The position numbers were made by a program, and so were the translations under genes. The notes beneath the pieces were generated by a model. That model had not been told where the DNA came from. It worked only from the letters and a program-made list of their open reading frames with translations, and made no database searches. A stretch of 64,000 bases of DNA. Origin: Leishmania infantum JPCM5 (taxonomy: Eukaryota > Euglenozoa > Kinetoplastea > Trypanosomatida > Trypanosomatidae). Below are positions 10,373 through 21,481 of the stretch, piece by piece; positions within the stretch are counted from its first letter, which is position 1; every line of letters starts with the position of its first letter. The stretch covers positions 353,929-417,928 of the forward strand of contig NC_009417.2 in NCBI RefSeq assembly GCF_000002875.2. Reading direction: 5' to 3'.

Positions 10373-10660
10373 ATGGAAGCGAAGAGGTACGGCGTCATCG
10401 AGGCCACCGTTCTCCGTCACCTCCCCCACCGCAGGTAGACGAGGAAAGCGAACCCCACCGTGCACGCTCGGCACACACGCACGCATACACCAGGCCACCA
10501 ACTTTGTTGGACATGGCGCGACACTCTCCGCAGCACTGCCCATGCCGGCGTGCGTCCGCTTTCAATGCATCCGAGAAGCAACAAGAGCAGCGTGACCTTA
10601 TCGAGCTCGTGGCGGTCCATGTGCAGACCTGGTCTGGTGCAGGCACAAAGCACTCCTGAC
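10373..10660 (+). other. Short-ORF patch, possible small or frame-disrupted gene
   Basis: Inside the gene-poor region this patch is GC-richer and not pyrimidine-biased. An ATG at 10373 opens a 21-codon frame ending at 10438. A second frame, open from 10363 with an in-frame ATG at 10513, gives a 48-codon ORF ending at 10659. Its charged, Gln/Glu-containing product is unlike the surrounding Ser/Phe/Leu junk. A T/C tract with AG at 10330-10331 precedes it. The two frames could be parts of one ~95-codon gene broken by a frameshift, or chance ORFs. No homology recognised. Confidence 0.25.
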
Positions 10661-13600
10661 GTGGTGCCTCGTCGCGAAAGGGGAATCATTGCCGTCCTTT
10701 TTCGCTTGCTGTGTTTCGCTCGGGCGAGATGTCTCCCCCCCCCCTATCGACGTCCCAAGGACCTAAGGACGGCTCGTCTACTGCAAACCCCACCCTCATC
10801 TATCCTCCCCTTGTTTCTGGAGCACCTTCTCTCCCTCCCGCCACCCACCCACCCGCATACATACACATGTGGACCTCAGCCTCGCTGCTCTCCTTCTCCA
10901 CATTCCCTGCTGTAAGCTCACCGCTTCCCCTACACCTCCTTCACAGGCAGAAAAAGAAAGCAACCACACCAGCAGAAGAGCGCTGCAATTGCTTTGTGCC
11001 CCACAGAAAGAGCAGCAGTTAGAAGAAAGAGAGAATCCCCCCTCCCCTCCCCTCCCCTCTCCCCAAAAGGCCAACGTCGCAAGAGCAGCGCGCGAGTTCC
11101 GACCGCCACCAGTAGACGGAAGACGAAGGCGTCCGCGGAAGTGGCAACGAGAGAGGAAAGAAAAAAAAAACAAGTGCCGTTCTCTTCTCTCGAAACGCAC
11201 CTTCATTTTTTGTTTGGCTCTCCCGGACCTTTCCCCACACTTTCCTCCTCTCACTATTCTGTCTCGTGATTCAAGCAGTCGCTGAAGGCGTGCTTGTCTA
11301 TCGTTTTTCCTCTCTGTATTCGTGTGCTTTTTTGTTGTTCTCAGCGACCGTGTCGCTGCTGTCTCGCTTTCTTGTTCTCACGTCGTCTCGACTCCTTTTT
11401 GTTTCTTTTCTTTTTCTGCCTGTGTGTGTGTCGTATCTTGTGTCGCTTACTTCTGACCTGCGCGGCGCCACACTCCGCTTCGGCCGTGTTTTTGTTGTGT
11501 GGGATTACTTGCCTCCACCGCTTCCCCCACGTCCATCCACCTCCGATTCTCGTCAGCCTTTCGATCCGCCTCACCTCCCTCCACGCATTGTGACTATCCC
11601 CTCTCTCTCGAACTCCTACCACCGCTACTACTACCACCACACACGCCACACCCCCTCGATCGCACACGTTTCCGGCCCCGCAAGACCCCCCCCTCTCTCA
11701 CACACTCACACAACCCTCTACTATTTAGGCTCCTTGTCCTCTCTACTTCCTCATTATCCGGCACTTGGCCTCTGAGGCTCGACTCAGCCCCCATCCCCTT
11801 CCCCCTCTGTGTGTGTGTGTGTGCTCTCCCGCTTTCCCACCTCTCCTCTCTCTCCCTCCCCCTCCTTGTTCTCGCCTCCGCCCTTGCTGGATTCCTTGAC
11901 CCAGAACAAGGTACGCCGGTACGTGCAGCCCCACCCAACCAGACACACACACACACGGGGACTTACGAGGGCGTACCGAAACGAAGGACAGAAAGGGGAA
12001 AAAGGGCAAAGGAGAAAGCATTCACAAAACACACACAGACTCCGCGAAGAAAAGGAAGCAAGTAAGGAGGCTGAGCAGCCTTAAAGGAAACAGAAACAAA
12101 ACGAAGGGCCTAACTAGGCACGCACGCAAGCAACGCACGCAACACATTGGCTCTTCCCTCTTTCTCATACTTCTTTGCACGCACGCTTCGCCCCCCCCCC
12201 TTCTCACCATACCGTGTCTGTCTCGCTCTCTCCCGCACGCTCGTCATCTCAGCTAACGCCGTGGGTTTACTTGTCTTTGTGTGGCATTGATCTCATTTGT
12301 TTCCATTGCTGTGAGCAGTTTTTTTTTTGTGGCTGTTTTCTTTTTCGGACGAAAGGCATCAAGTGTTAGTCAGACACACACATACACACGGCAGCGTTTC
12401 TCGCTGCAGCCGAAGGCAAGCCACACGGGCAACAGGAGTTCAGCAATAAAACATATACAGAAAACCTTCACAGGCAAGAGCAGGACTCTGCTGCGCGAAC
12501 GAAACGCAGCAAGAAAGGGATATATAGAGAGAGAAAACTGTTTTTTTTTCTCCTGGGCTTTGGCTACTCTCTTCTTTTTCTTTGTTCTTGTGAGACCTGC
12601 AGGGTCTCTGTCTCTCTCTTGCTCCACCACCCCACCTCTCCCCTCCTTCCCCCTTCTGCATGCGGTATTTGCGTGGGCGTTTCACGCCTGAATTGTATAG
12701 CGTCGCCATCGTTCTTCCCGTGTCTATCTCCTTTTCTCTTTTTCCCCCTTTGATTTTGCTCGTCGCCACTAGAGTGGGGCTGCGTTTATCGGCCTTTTCC
12801 TTGTGATAGTGCTGCTTCGTCTGCTCTGGTTCATTTCTGTTTGTGCGCGGCGTTTGTGTATCTGCGTGGGTTTGAGTATTCATCTACGTGGTGTCTGGCT
12901 TGGGTTTTGCGAGTCGCCATCTCTCCCTCTTTTCCTGCCGCTGCACGGTTTTTCATTTTCACCAGCACGCAGTGAACGCACTACCCGAGACCTGCCAACA
13001 TACCCTGCTCTCTTCCCTTTCCCTCCCTCTCCTTGTGCACGGCGTTTCGACGTCTGCCGCTCCTTGCTCCCTCTCTGAAGGTCTGCTTTCTGCTCACGCT
13101 AAATTAGAAGCGAGACTCAGCCAGCCTTCTGAGAGGCGTGCAAACTCTCCAACTGTCGGAGGCCTTTCTCCACACCTTCAATGGTTCACATTGGCTGCGT
13201 CGGTTTCATCTTCGCGTGCTTGTTTGTGTGTCTTCCTTCACTTGCCTTTCTGCTCTGTAACTCTGGCGTCTTTGCTGAGATCCTCCCGCCGCTGCTGTGT
13301 CGTGCCACGTGCTATTCTGCCATTTCGAATCTCTCATCTGACGTCTCGGCCCACTCTCCTTTTCTCTTCCTCCTCTGAAACCTTTTCGGGAAGACGTACG
13401 AGGGTTCGTGTGTTTGTTTATTGCCCCACCTGTCTTGCACCTTGGTCGTTTTCTATTATTATCATTTTGTCGTCTCGCCTCTTCTCTCTTCACCACCCGA
13501 CCTCCGTCTCGTTTTCTTGGTCCGCCTTGACAAGGCTGAGTCCTCCTTCTCCCTCCCTCTTCCCACCCACGCCATCAAGGAAGCAGAGGAAGGAAAATTA

Positions 13601-13811
13601 TCACCATCGCGTTCGCTCTCCCGTATCTCTTTCTCTTGCTGTTTTGAATCGCATCCCTTTTTTCCCCCGCTTTTTTTTTGTGATTTCGTGGTTTTGTTTC
13701 CTTCAGATTCTTTTTTCCCTCCTTTTCTCCCCCTTGTTTGTTTTTGTAGGTTGTGTGCTCTTTCTTGGCTTTCACTTTCTGTTTTGTCTTCGTTGTGGTG
13801 GTGGTTTTCGC

Positions 13812-13838
13812 GTGTGTGTGTGTGTGTGTGTGTGTGTC
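13812..13838. repeat. (TG)n microsatellite
   Basis: Uninterrupted alternating T and G, about 27 bases, in the gene-poor region; likely length-polymorphic. Confidence 0.95.
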
Positions 13839-14569
13839 GGTTGTTTTTTCTCCCGCTCAGACATACTCAAGCACCAACACGTGTGTCTGTTTCACCTTTC
13901 CTTTAGGTTTGGCATTTGAAACCCACGCAACAACAACGGAAAAAAAAAGAGTCAAGGGGCGGCTGAGGAGGGCGTCCACACAATCGTCGTAATCAACCGC
14001 ATTCACCAGCGGAAGGACTCGTTGTGGCAAAGGCACAAGCACTGCAAAGGAGCGAAATATAAACAAAAAAAGGGCGCCTTCGCATCGGGCCGCAGCTGCG
14101 CCAGTTCGGTCGTTTGTTGTTGTTGTTGTTGTTCTTTCTTCCTCTTCTTCCGCAAAGTGCAGCGTGTTCACGCCTACTGCTCTCTTTCCTAAGGTGGAGG
14201 CCTCTTTCCTTTTCGCATCGCGTTGTGCGATCAACAACTCGTTTTTTTTTTCCGGCTTTGCGAGCGATTGTGCGGAGCGCCAAAGAGACGAAGGCCCCGA
14301 GGCACGCCGAAAAAAAAAAAACAAAGGGGGGCGACGCAGATCGTAGCGGTACTCAAAAGAACCAAACAACAGAAGACGCGCGTGCTTGAGTAACGGTGCA
14401 TCTTTACCGGAAGCCAGCAGGCCACCACATCGACTAGCGGTCGTTATTCGGGTAAACGTGCTTTTTTGTCTTGCTCGTTCGGTTTACGCCCACGTTTCTT
14501 CCCCATTCTTTCTTTGTGCGCCTGGTGCCGTCGGTGTTTCTCGTCTCTCTGCGTGTGCGTATCGCCTGT

Positions 14570-14585
14570 TATATATATATATATA
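14570..14585. repeat. (AT)n microsatellite
   Basis: About eight AT units in pyrimidine-rich non-coding DNA. Confidence 0.9.
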
Positions 14586-17500
14586 CATTTTTCACTTGCC
14601 CCTTTCCTTTCTATATCTTCTGCCTTTCGCTCTTCGTCTGTTTGCTCGATTCTTTTTCCCCTGTCTGACTTTTTCACGTCGTTTTGTGTTGTGTGTGCGT
14701 GCGTTCGTCCTCTTTCTTCTACTCCCTCTCTCCTTCCCACAACCTTCTTTTTTCTCTCACTTTTTTCTTCGTGTTTGTGTCTCTGCTCCCTCTTCTCCCA
14801 TTGCGTGTGCGTGTGCGACCCTTTTCTTTTTCAGTTTTCTTTTTGTTTTTTATATATATTTCCCTCGTTGGCGTTCACTGGTTTCTTTCTTGTTTCGATC
14901 TTTTTTTTTGACCTCTCTGTCTCTGTCCAATCGCGTTCTGCAAAGAAACAAAGAAAAAAAGGCCTGCATACACCTACATACATACATACATATATATTAT
15001 CGCGCACCGAAGACCCTGAAGACACAACTGTTTCACCGGTCTCGTCGCCCTCTTCTCCATTACAAACGCATGCACACGTGCCAGCTTACCTCCTTATCTG
15101 TTTGCTGCTTGCCACTGTTTCTCGTTTTACACTGAGCTATCCCCCTCCCCTCATCAGAGACGACTGCACTCGCACATCTCTTTGTCCTCCTGGGTGCGTG
15201 TCTGTCCGCAGTCATCCGCCATTTCCTCTCTTGTCTTTGTCATCTCACATTTCTCAGTCATCACATCAGCACCCATCTCCCCCTCCTCACAAACACACGC
15301 ACACACACACGTCCACCAACTCTGCTGCTCGTCTTCACCCCTGCGCGTGTTGGTGTGTAACAAGGCTGTTATCGCCTTCGCGGAGTGAGACGGCGGAGCT
15401 TCAGTGGGAGGGCGGAGAAGGACACGAAACGTGCACACACACGCGCGCGAAAAAAAAGAACGGCGCACCCCAGCAAAGGAGCAAACATTGTCTTTTGTTG
15501 TGTTCCGTTTATTATTACTACTCTTCTTCGGCCTCTCCTTCGCCCCGCCCCATCCCTTTTTTGTTGTTTTGTTTATGTTTGTTGTCGGTTTTGTGTTTTT
15601 TGTTCTTCATTTGTTTTGTTTCGTCGCTGGAGAGAAGGGAGAAGCAACCGCACCACCGAAAAAAAGGAAAACGGGAGAAAAAAGCATCCTTGTCTTCCAA
15701 CGTATCTTTTTCTTTCTCTCTCCAACGTAGCCGCCGCCTCTTTTTCTTTCTTTTTCGAGAGCGCGTAACACCCAAGGGAGGGGGCATGAAAAGTGCGGAT
15801 ATACAAGAACAGCAAGAAAGAAAAGGGTCCTTTGTGGTTCAAGGGATGAGATAGAAGATAACCCGTGCGTGAAGGCGAACATTTACATATCCGCGAAGTC
15901 GACGAAGAGGTGCGGAATCGGCACATCGTCTTTAAGAGTGTAGGAGTGGTGTCTTTGGCTGCGTTTTTGTTGTTGTTGTTGATTTTCGCTTTTCTTCGAC
16001 TCTTCTTTTTTTCTCTCTTTGCTATTGGCGCTTGTGTGTTGATGAGTGCTCCCCTTCACTGCACTCCCCCCCCCCTTTCCGACCACTTTATGATCTCGTC
16101 GAAGCTGCGCTCATACACGGAAATACACGCACTCAAAAGTGACAGGGAGCCCTGTGGGAGACGTTTATTTGTGTGTCTCCTTCGTACAACGTGACGCTCT
16201 TGATGCGTGAGCGCAACGGCGACCCACTTTTTCACCTCTTGCCTTTTCTGTTGTCTTTTTCCTCCTTTCGCATTCTCCTTCATTTCCACGTGGACTCCTC
16301 CTCTGGAGCTTTCTCAGTGCCTCGACATTCTCTCCACCCTCTCTCGACCTTGACCGCACCCTTCGCCCACTTTCGGTTGTGTTTCGTACACCAGATATCA
16401 CATTTCGCTTGCGTCTCTTTTTCCCCGATTGCTCTTTGGCTTTTTTAGCGGCTACCTCGGTGCCCCTTCACCGTCGCCCCTGCACACTGACGCTCATATC
16501 TCCCTTCTCTTCTATCACGCACTCCCACGCACCACAGGTTGGCCTCTCTGTTTCAGCTCTCGGCAAAAGCCTGCTTTGTACAACACAGCCACTCCTCTTC
16601 TCTACTCCAGACAGCTGTGTTCCCTTCCAACGACTTTGCCATTATCTGTTTCCATCTCTACATCCAAGACACACTTCTCTTCCTTCACTGCCAACCGCAG
16701 CACACGGCACGAAACCCAAGTGAGCTTCTAGCGGCACCCGCTCGGTGTCTTTTCTTTTTTTTTCTCTCTCTCTCTCGTGTTTCCCACATTGCGTTGCTCT
16801 GACACACTTTCGTTTCTTCATTTTTTTCTTTGCTCTGCCTTGGGTGCCTTTTTGTTCACGCGCGCTGCTCCGCAGTGCTCGTTTCTCGCCACAGCTAAAG
16901 AGGGACAACCTCGTTCCAAAGACGGTCTTTGCCCTTCTTTGGTCACTTCTTCCTCGTTTCTTTCGTTTTTCTTTATCTCCGTTTGTGTGTGTGTGTGTGT
17001 ATCGCCTGTTGTTTTTTTTTTTGGTGCTTGTTGAGGTTTGCTGCTTTTCCTTGTTCACTTTTGGATGGATTTGATGTTGTTTGGGAAGGGAAGTCCTTCT
17101 TTGCTCCTCTCCTCTGTTTGTGATCGCCGCCCCGCGCGCACGATCACCCTCCCCCTCCTTTGAGTCTTCTCGCGTGCTCTCTTCCTCCTACACCCTCGGT
17201 TCTTGACCTTTGGCGCAGCGCGTTCTCGGACCTCCCCTCTCTGGCGCCGTTTCTCCATCGCTATATCGATTAGTGTTTTTTTTTTCAGTGCACATCGTAC
17301 GGCTATCTGTTCGCTTTCGGTTTGCTTTTAGTTCTATCTTGGTTTCCTGTATTCGCCGAAGTGCGTGAAAGGTCGAGTCCTTCTCTTCTTCGTTGTCCCC
17401 TCCCCACCTCCTCTTCCCTTCCCTTGTCTCGCCCTCGCTCTCGATCTTTTCGTTTGCCCTGGCTAGCGTTGTCGGTGCTTGGTGCTCACTTCTCCTCTCC

Positions 17501-18371
17501 TTGTCTTTTTTTTTGTGTGTGTGCACTCGGCCTCTTCGTCGCAGCATTTATTCTTTGCTTTCGCTTTTTTTGGGGGACGGGGGGCCACTCAAGCTCAAAA
17601 AAAAAACAACCGCAACGAAAATCCTCGCGTTGTCCCTCCCTCGCCTTCTCTGTCCCCCTCATCCCTCCCTCCTTCCCTCCCTCCCCCCACCTCGCTAAGC
17701 ATTTCAAAAGGGTACACCCCGGACGCCAAGAAAAGGAAACAAGGCAGCGCTAGGCCTTCCTTTCATCCCTTTTTTCTATCATTACTATTTCGTTTCACCT
17801 TAGCAGATTACTTTTCACATACACTGTGCGCGTTCGGCCGTCCCGCTGTCGCTGGCTTTCTTCAGCTGTTCGCGGTCATCAGGTGGCGTTTCCGCCCGAC
17901 TCCTTTTTTTGCTGGTTGTTTTGTGGGCTCTGCTGGGGTTAGTGCGCTGACGCCATCTCTCTCTCTCTCTGTTTTCCTTCGTATCGTGGCACCACACACG
18001 CACGCACGCACACTCTCGTTCTCTTGTATTCCTTTGTTGTTGTTTGTTTGCTCTTTGGGAGGGTGAGCGTTTCTGACGAATTCGCAGTGGCCTGGCGTTC
18101 TCTCTGCAGGAGGAGTAGCGAGCAGGCGCGTGGGTTGTCTGCAGCTGTTCACCTCTTTCGTTGTTTATTATTTTGCGTGCTTGTGAGTGTGTGTGGGAGG
18201 CATTCGGCTTCCCACTCCTCCACCTCTCCGCATTCTCTTAGACAGGCATCAGTCAGCATACCGCGATTTTCTAGCGAGTCCAGTGGAAAACACAAGCGGG
18301 CACACACGCACGCGCACACTTCCCTGTTCCGATTTCTTTTGTTCTTGTTGGTGCTGTACTTTGGCGGTCGG

Positions 18372-18405
18372 CCTTTTTTTTCTGTTGTTCTTCTCTGTGT
18401 GAAAG
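18372..18405 (+). promoter_or_regulatory. Candidate trans-splice acceptor for the PSP1-domain gene
   Basis: A T-rich tract is followed by AG at 18404-18405, about 200 bases before the ATG at 18611. A nearer AG at 18577-18578 after a shorter tract is an alternative. Confidence 0.4.
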
Positions 18406-18610
18406 AGAGAAACTGCTGTTGAACGTCTTTGGCGTCGTGTGCGCCTCTGTTGGTGCCGTTATTGTTTTTCCGGTCGTGGATGTATCGCGCCTGAAGAGTG
18501 CCTCACGTTGGCCTCTTCGTTTAGCTGTTTCCGCATCTCTTTTGCTGTATTTCGGTCTTGCGCACACCGCCTTTTCAGTTTCTGTCGTTCTCCACGTATC
18601 GGGGACCGGC

Positions 18611-21481
18611 ATGTCCGCTCGTATACACCCGGACCCATGTGGCGGCATAAGGGCGATTGAGAACACGAAGGCGACGCTTACGAACGACCCGCAGGACTTT
18701 ACCGAAATTTCATCCCTCTTTCAAACATTTGGGCAGCAAGATGTCAGCAGCGGCGAGGATGACGATAGCGAGGGGATGGCGGGTACCCATTGTGCCGGCT
18801 ACGATCGGCGGGGTGCCGCCACGACCCCGTCGGGCCAAGACGTGGATGCGTATTCCTCCTCCACCTACGCTCAGCGGGGTGACCACGTTGCTAGAGCCTC
18901 TTCCTCGTCGGTGAGTCGCGCGGGGCAGGGATCGCTGAGTTCCAGGCGCTCTCGGCACCCCTTCAACCGCAGCTCGCATAACCCGTACGTGCTCCTCGGC
19001 AGCAGCGACGTCAATCGCCCAGAGCAGGAGGCATCTGCCATGGAGAACTCCTCGAGAGCCGTGCGACGGCGCCGCAGCAGCTACAGCTACAGTAACAACA
19101 CGTCGCAGAATGCGCTGATGTTTGAGTTCAACTCCAACTCCACCTCCACCTCCACTCCGACCCCCGCCGACCTCGGCTCGAGCAACCTCGCTGACAGCGG
19201 AACGATTCGCCGGCACCCGAGCCAGCAGCTGCAACAACAGCAGCCCGTCGATGCGCCGTCGACACGGTTTTGGCGCGATGGCAACCGAATGACATTGTCT
19301 ACGACCGATGTTCGTCCCATCCCCATCACGACAGTGGGCACCCTCACCTGCAGCGACAAGGAGCAGAACTTCAACGTCAACGTGAAGCAGCGCGTACGGC
19401 CCAGCGCCAACTCCGCCAGCTGCTCCCTCAACACCTCGAGTATGACGATGCCGGTGGTCCAGTCCGTTTCACCTGCGCCGACCAGCGCTTCGGCGATGGC
19501 GCACGTCTCCAGTATCCCTGAGGCAGCCTTACCCGTGTCACTTGGTGCCGCCTCCAACGCGCCCCGCTTCGCCACGAGCGGCGGCTCGGCCTCGGAGGAC
19601 CGCAGTTCGTGTGGGCCTTCATCGCAACAACTCGATCGCCGCTGCGCTGATGTGGCAGCGAGCACCCCCAGCAGGGCAGATGGCATCGAGCTGACAGGTC
19701 AGCGGAGGAGCGAGCCTGAAGTGAGCCCCTTCACCCCGTGCCATTACCCTTCAAAGACCCTGTACTATCAGCACCCGCAGCAGCAGCCGTACGGCTACGG
19801 CGTACACGCCCGACCTTACCCACTGCAGCAGCATCACCAGCAGGCTTACGTTTATGGTGGTTACCCGAGCCACAACTACCCTGCTATGCCTCCTCAGCAG
19901 GGCTACTACGCACAGATAACCGCACCGCCAAAGCAGCAGCAGCAGTACTACGCTCCGCCAGCGCCGAACAGCAGCCTGGCCATGCTCGGAAGCGCGGCTG
20001 ACGGTGCTCCTAGCCGAACTTTTGCAGAAGTGGCGTACGCATCAATGCCACCGCCGGCGCAGGCCCCTTACATGGCCAGCGCCGGGGCAATGATGGGTCC
20101 GTACAGTTATCTGCCGATGCCGCCGATGGCGCACTACGCTGGCGTTGCCCTTGGCAGCTTTGCGGACGTGCAGAGCGCTACACAGCGGCAAACTTCCGGG
20201 AATGTTGCGGCTCACGTTCAGCACACCCAGGCGTTGGCGGTGGTGGCCGCCGATCCCACCCCCGCCGCCGCTGCCTGTGCCCTGGGCAAGCCCACAAAGG
20301 CCAAATCGCAGCACGCGGACCCACCACAGCAGCATCATCAGAGCGCCAAGAAGGTCGCCGCCCCCGACTCCGTCTCAAGCTTGGCGTCAACTCTCACCAC
20401 GGCCTCGAAGGCCGGCACGCAGTCCGTGTCGACCGTGACCCGCACTTCGGCGGCGCTAAAACCGGCCAGGTCGTCCTCGAAGAAGCTCCCCAAGAATCAA
20501 GACGATGCGCGCTTTCACGTGAACCGTGACGCACCAGTTCGCTTGTTTGTGGTCGTGAAGCGCAAGAGAGAAGGTCAGCGGTACGCTTGCGCCCTCACCC
20601 CTGAGGAGGTGCCGGTGGGCAGCCACATGCTTGTGGAGGGAGACCGCGGTGCCGACATTGGCGAGGTGGTCCGCCACGTGTCAATGGAGCAAATGGCTCG
20701 CGACTGCGCCATCGTGGAGCGGCTGCGACAGCGAGCGGTGGAGCGAATGCCAGGGGGCAAGGAAGGCATCGTCGGCAACGCGCATGACGACGCTGCCAAC
20801 GCCGGCCTCGACGAGGCCGATTTGCCGCATCTGACGGGAGAAGCTGCTCGGGAGTACGTCATGTCACTCAAGACGTGGCCGTGGCTGATTGGACCAGCCA
20901 CGGCGGAGGACATGGCGAGTCTGGGGCCGCAGCTCGAGGCCGAGAAGCAAGCCTACGCCACCGCTAAGCCGATCGTGCAACAGTTCATCGAAAACCGCTA
21001 CCTGCAGCGCGTCGCGCGCAACGAGGCAGCACTGGCGGCCGCCGCCGCTACTGCCGAGGGGTCTAAGACGGCCGACGCCGTGGCTGCTGTGGCTGAGCAG
21101 TCGGGAGAGTGCAGCGCCGATCACGCCTCCACAGACGACGGCGATCGGCGTCGAAACGTGACACCTCTGTCGGTGGAAGAGCTGAAGATGCTCGAACTGA
21201 GCCGCGAGGTCACGCTGCTCGACTGCGAGTATCAATTCACACGCGAGAAGATCACACTGTACGTCAGCCGCCCGTCTCGCAACATTTTCGTAGACTTCCG
21301 CAGCATGCAGCGCAAGCTCTTCCGCACCTTCCGCTGTCGAATCTGGATCGCCTACATGGACGAGGTGACGCACGATAAGGACGCACCGGAGTCGTTTGTT
21401 TTTGTGCCCTCTCCGTCCACGCCCTTCGCTGCCGCCGCGCCGACGCGCGGCGATGCCAAGGACACAAAGGATGTGGTGTGA
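18611..21481 (+). CDS. PSP1 C-terminal domain protein with Q/Y-rich N-terminus
   Basis: The 956 aa protein ends in a PSP1 C-terminal conserved region at about 640-920, beginning near the stretch VRLFVVVKRKREGQRYACAL. It contains the GADIGEVV-type block and ends near the RIWIAYMDEV stretch. PSP1-type proteins in kinetoplastids are associated with RNA binding and post-transcriptional control; the precise role here is unknown. The first 600 residues are low complexity. Ser/Thr-rich sequence comes first, then a Gln/Tyr/Pro/His-rich block around 375-460 (19740-19990) with prion-like composition. The ATG at 18611 is the first in frame; the upstream open extension to 18419 lacks an ATG and is hydrophobic 5' UTR translation. 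The gene follows an unusually long spacer, suggesting a long 5' UTR or a long 3' UTR of the gene before it. Confidence 0.85.
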   Translation: MSARIHPDPCGGIRAIENTKATLTNDPQDFTEISSLFQTFGQQDVSSGEDDDSEGMAGTHCAGYDRRGAATTPSGQDVDAYSSSTYAQRGDHVARASSSSVSRAGQGSLSSRRSRHPFNRSSHNPYVLLGSSDVNRPEQEASAMENSSRAVRRRRSSYSYSNNTSQNALMFEFNSNSTSTSTPTPADLGSSNLADSGTIRRHPSQQLQQQQPVDAPSTRFWRDGNRMTLSTTDVRPIPITTVGTLTCSDKEQNFNVNVKQRVRPSANSASCSLNTSSMTMPVVQSVSPAPTSASAMAHVSSIPEAALPVSLGAASNAPRFATSGGSASEDRSSCGPSSQQLDRRCADVAASTPSRADGIELTGQRRSEPEVSPFTPCHYPSKTLYYQHPQQQPYGYGVHARPYPLQQHHQQAYVYGGYPSHNYPAMPPQQGYYAQITAPPKQQQQYYAPPAPNSSLAMLGSAADGAPSRTFAEVAYASMPPPAQAPYMASAGAMMGPYSYLPMPPMAHYAGVALGSFADVQSATQRQTSGNVAAHVQHTQALAVVAADPTPAAAACALGKPTKAKSQHADPPQQHHQSAKKVAAPDSVSSLASTLTTASKAGTQSVSTVTRTSAALKPARSSSKKLPKNQDDARFHVNRDAPVRLFVVVKRKREGQRYACALTPEEVPVGSHMLVEGDRGADIGEVVRHVSMEQMARDCAIVERLRQRAVERMPGGKEGIVGNAHDDAANAGLDEADLPHLTGEAAREYVMSLKTWPWLIGPATAEDMASLGPQLEAEKQAYATAKPIVQQFIENRYLQRVARNEAALAAAAATAEGSKTADAVAAVAEQSGECSADHASTDDGDRRRNVTPLSVEELKMLELSREVTLLDCEYQFTREKITLYVSRPSRNIFVDFRSMQRKLFRTFRCRIWIAYMDEVTHDKDAPESFVFVPSPSTPFAAAAPTRGDAKDTKDVV

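Larger units (their letters stand above)
9868..18610 (+). other. 8.7 kb gene-poor stretch upstream of the PSP1 gene
   Basis: No convincing protein gene. The + strand is strongly T/C-rich with A-rich islands, many homopolymers, (TG)n at 13812-13838 and (AT)n at 14570-14585. Long + strand open frames (for example over 12888-13919 and 14466-15854) translate to Ser/Phe/Leu/Pro-rich sequence. That is expected from pyrimidine-rich DNA poor in stop codons, so I do not call them genes. It may hold a very long 3' UTR, a very long 5' UTR, or non-coding transcripts. A patch at 10373-10660 differs in composition and is listed separately. Confidence 0.75.

Noticed and set aside
12888..13919. 343-codon + strand open frame in the gene-poor region
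   Set aside because: Composition is Ser/Phe/Leu-rich as expected from T/C-rich DNA, which rarely contains stop codons; it crosses a (TG)n microsatellite.
14466..15854. 462-codon + strand open frame
   Set aside because: It crosses (AT)n and homopolymers, is low complexity throughout, and shows no motif.
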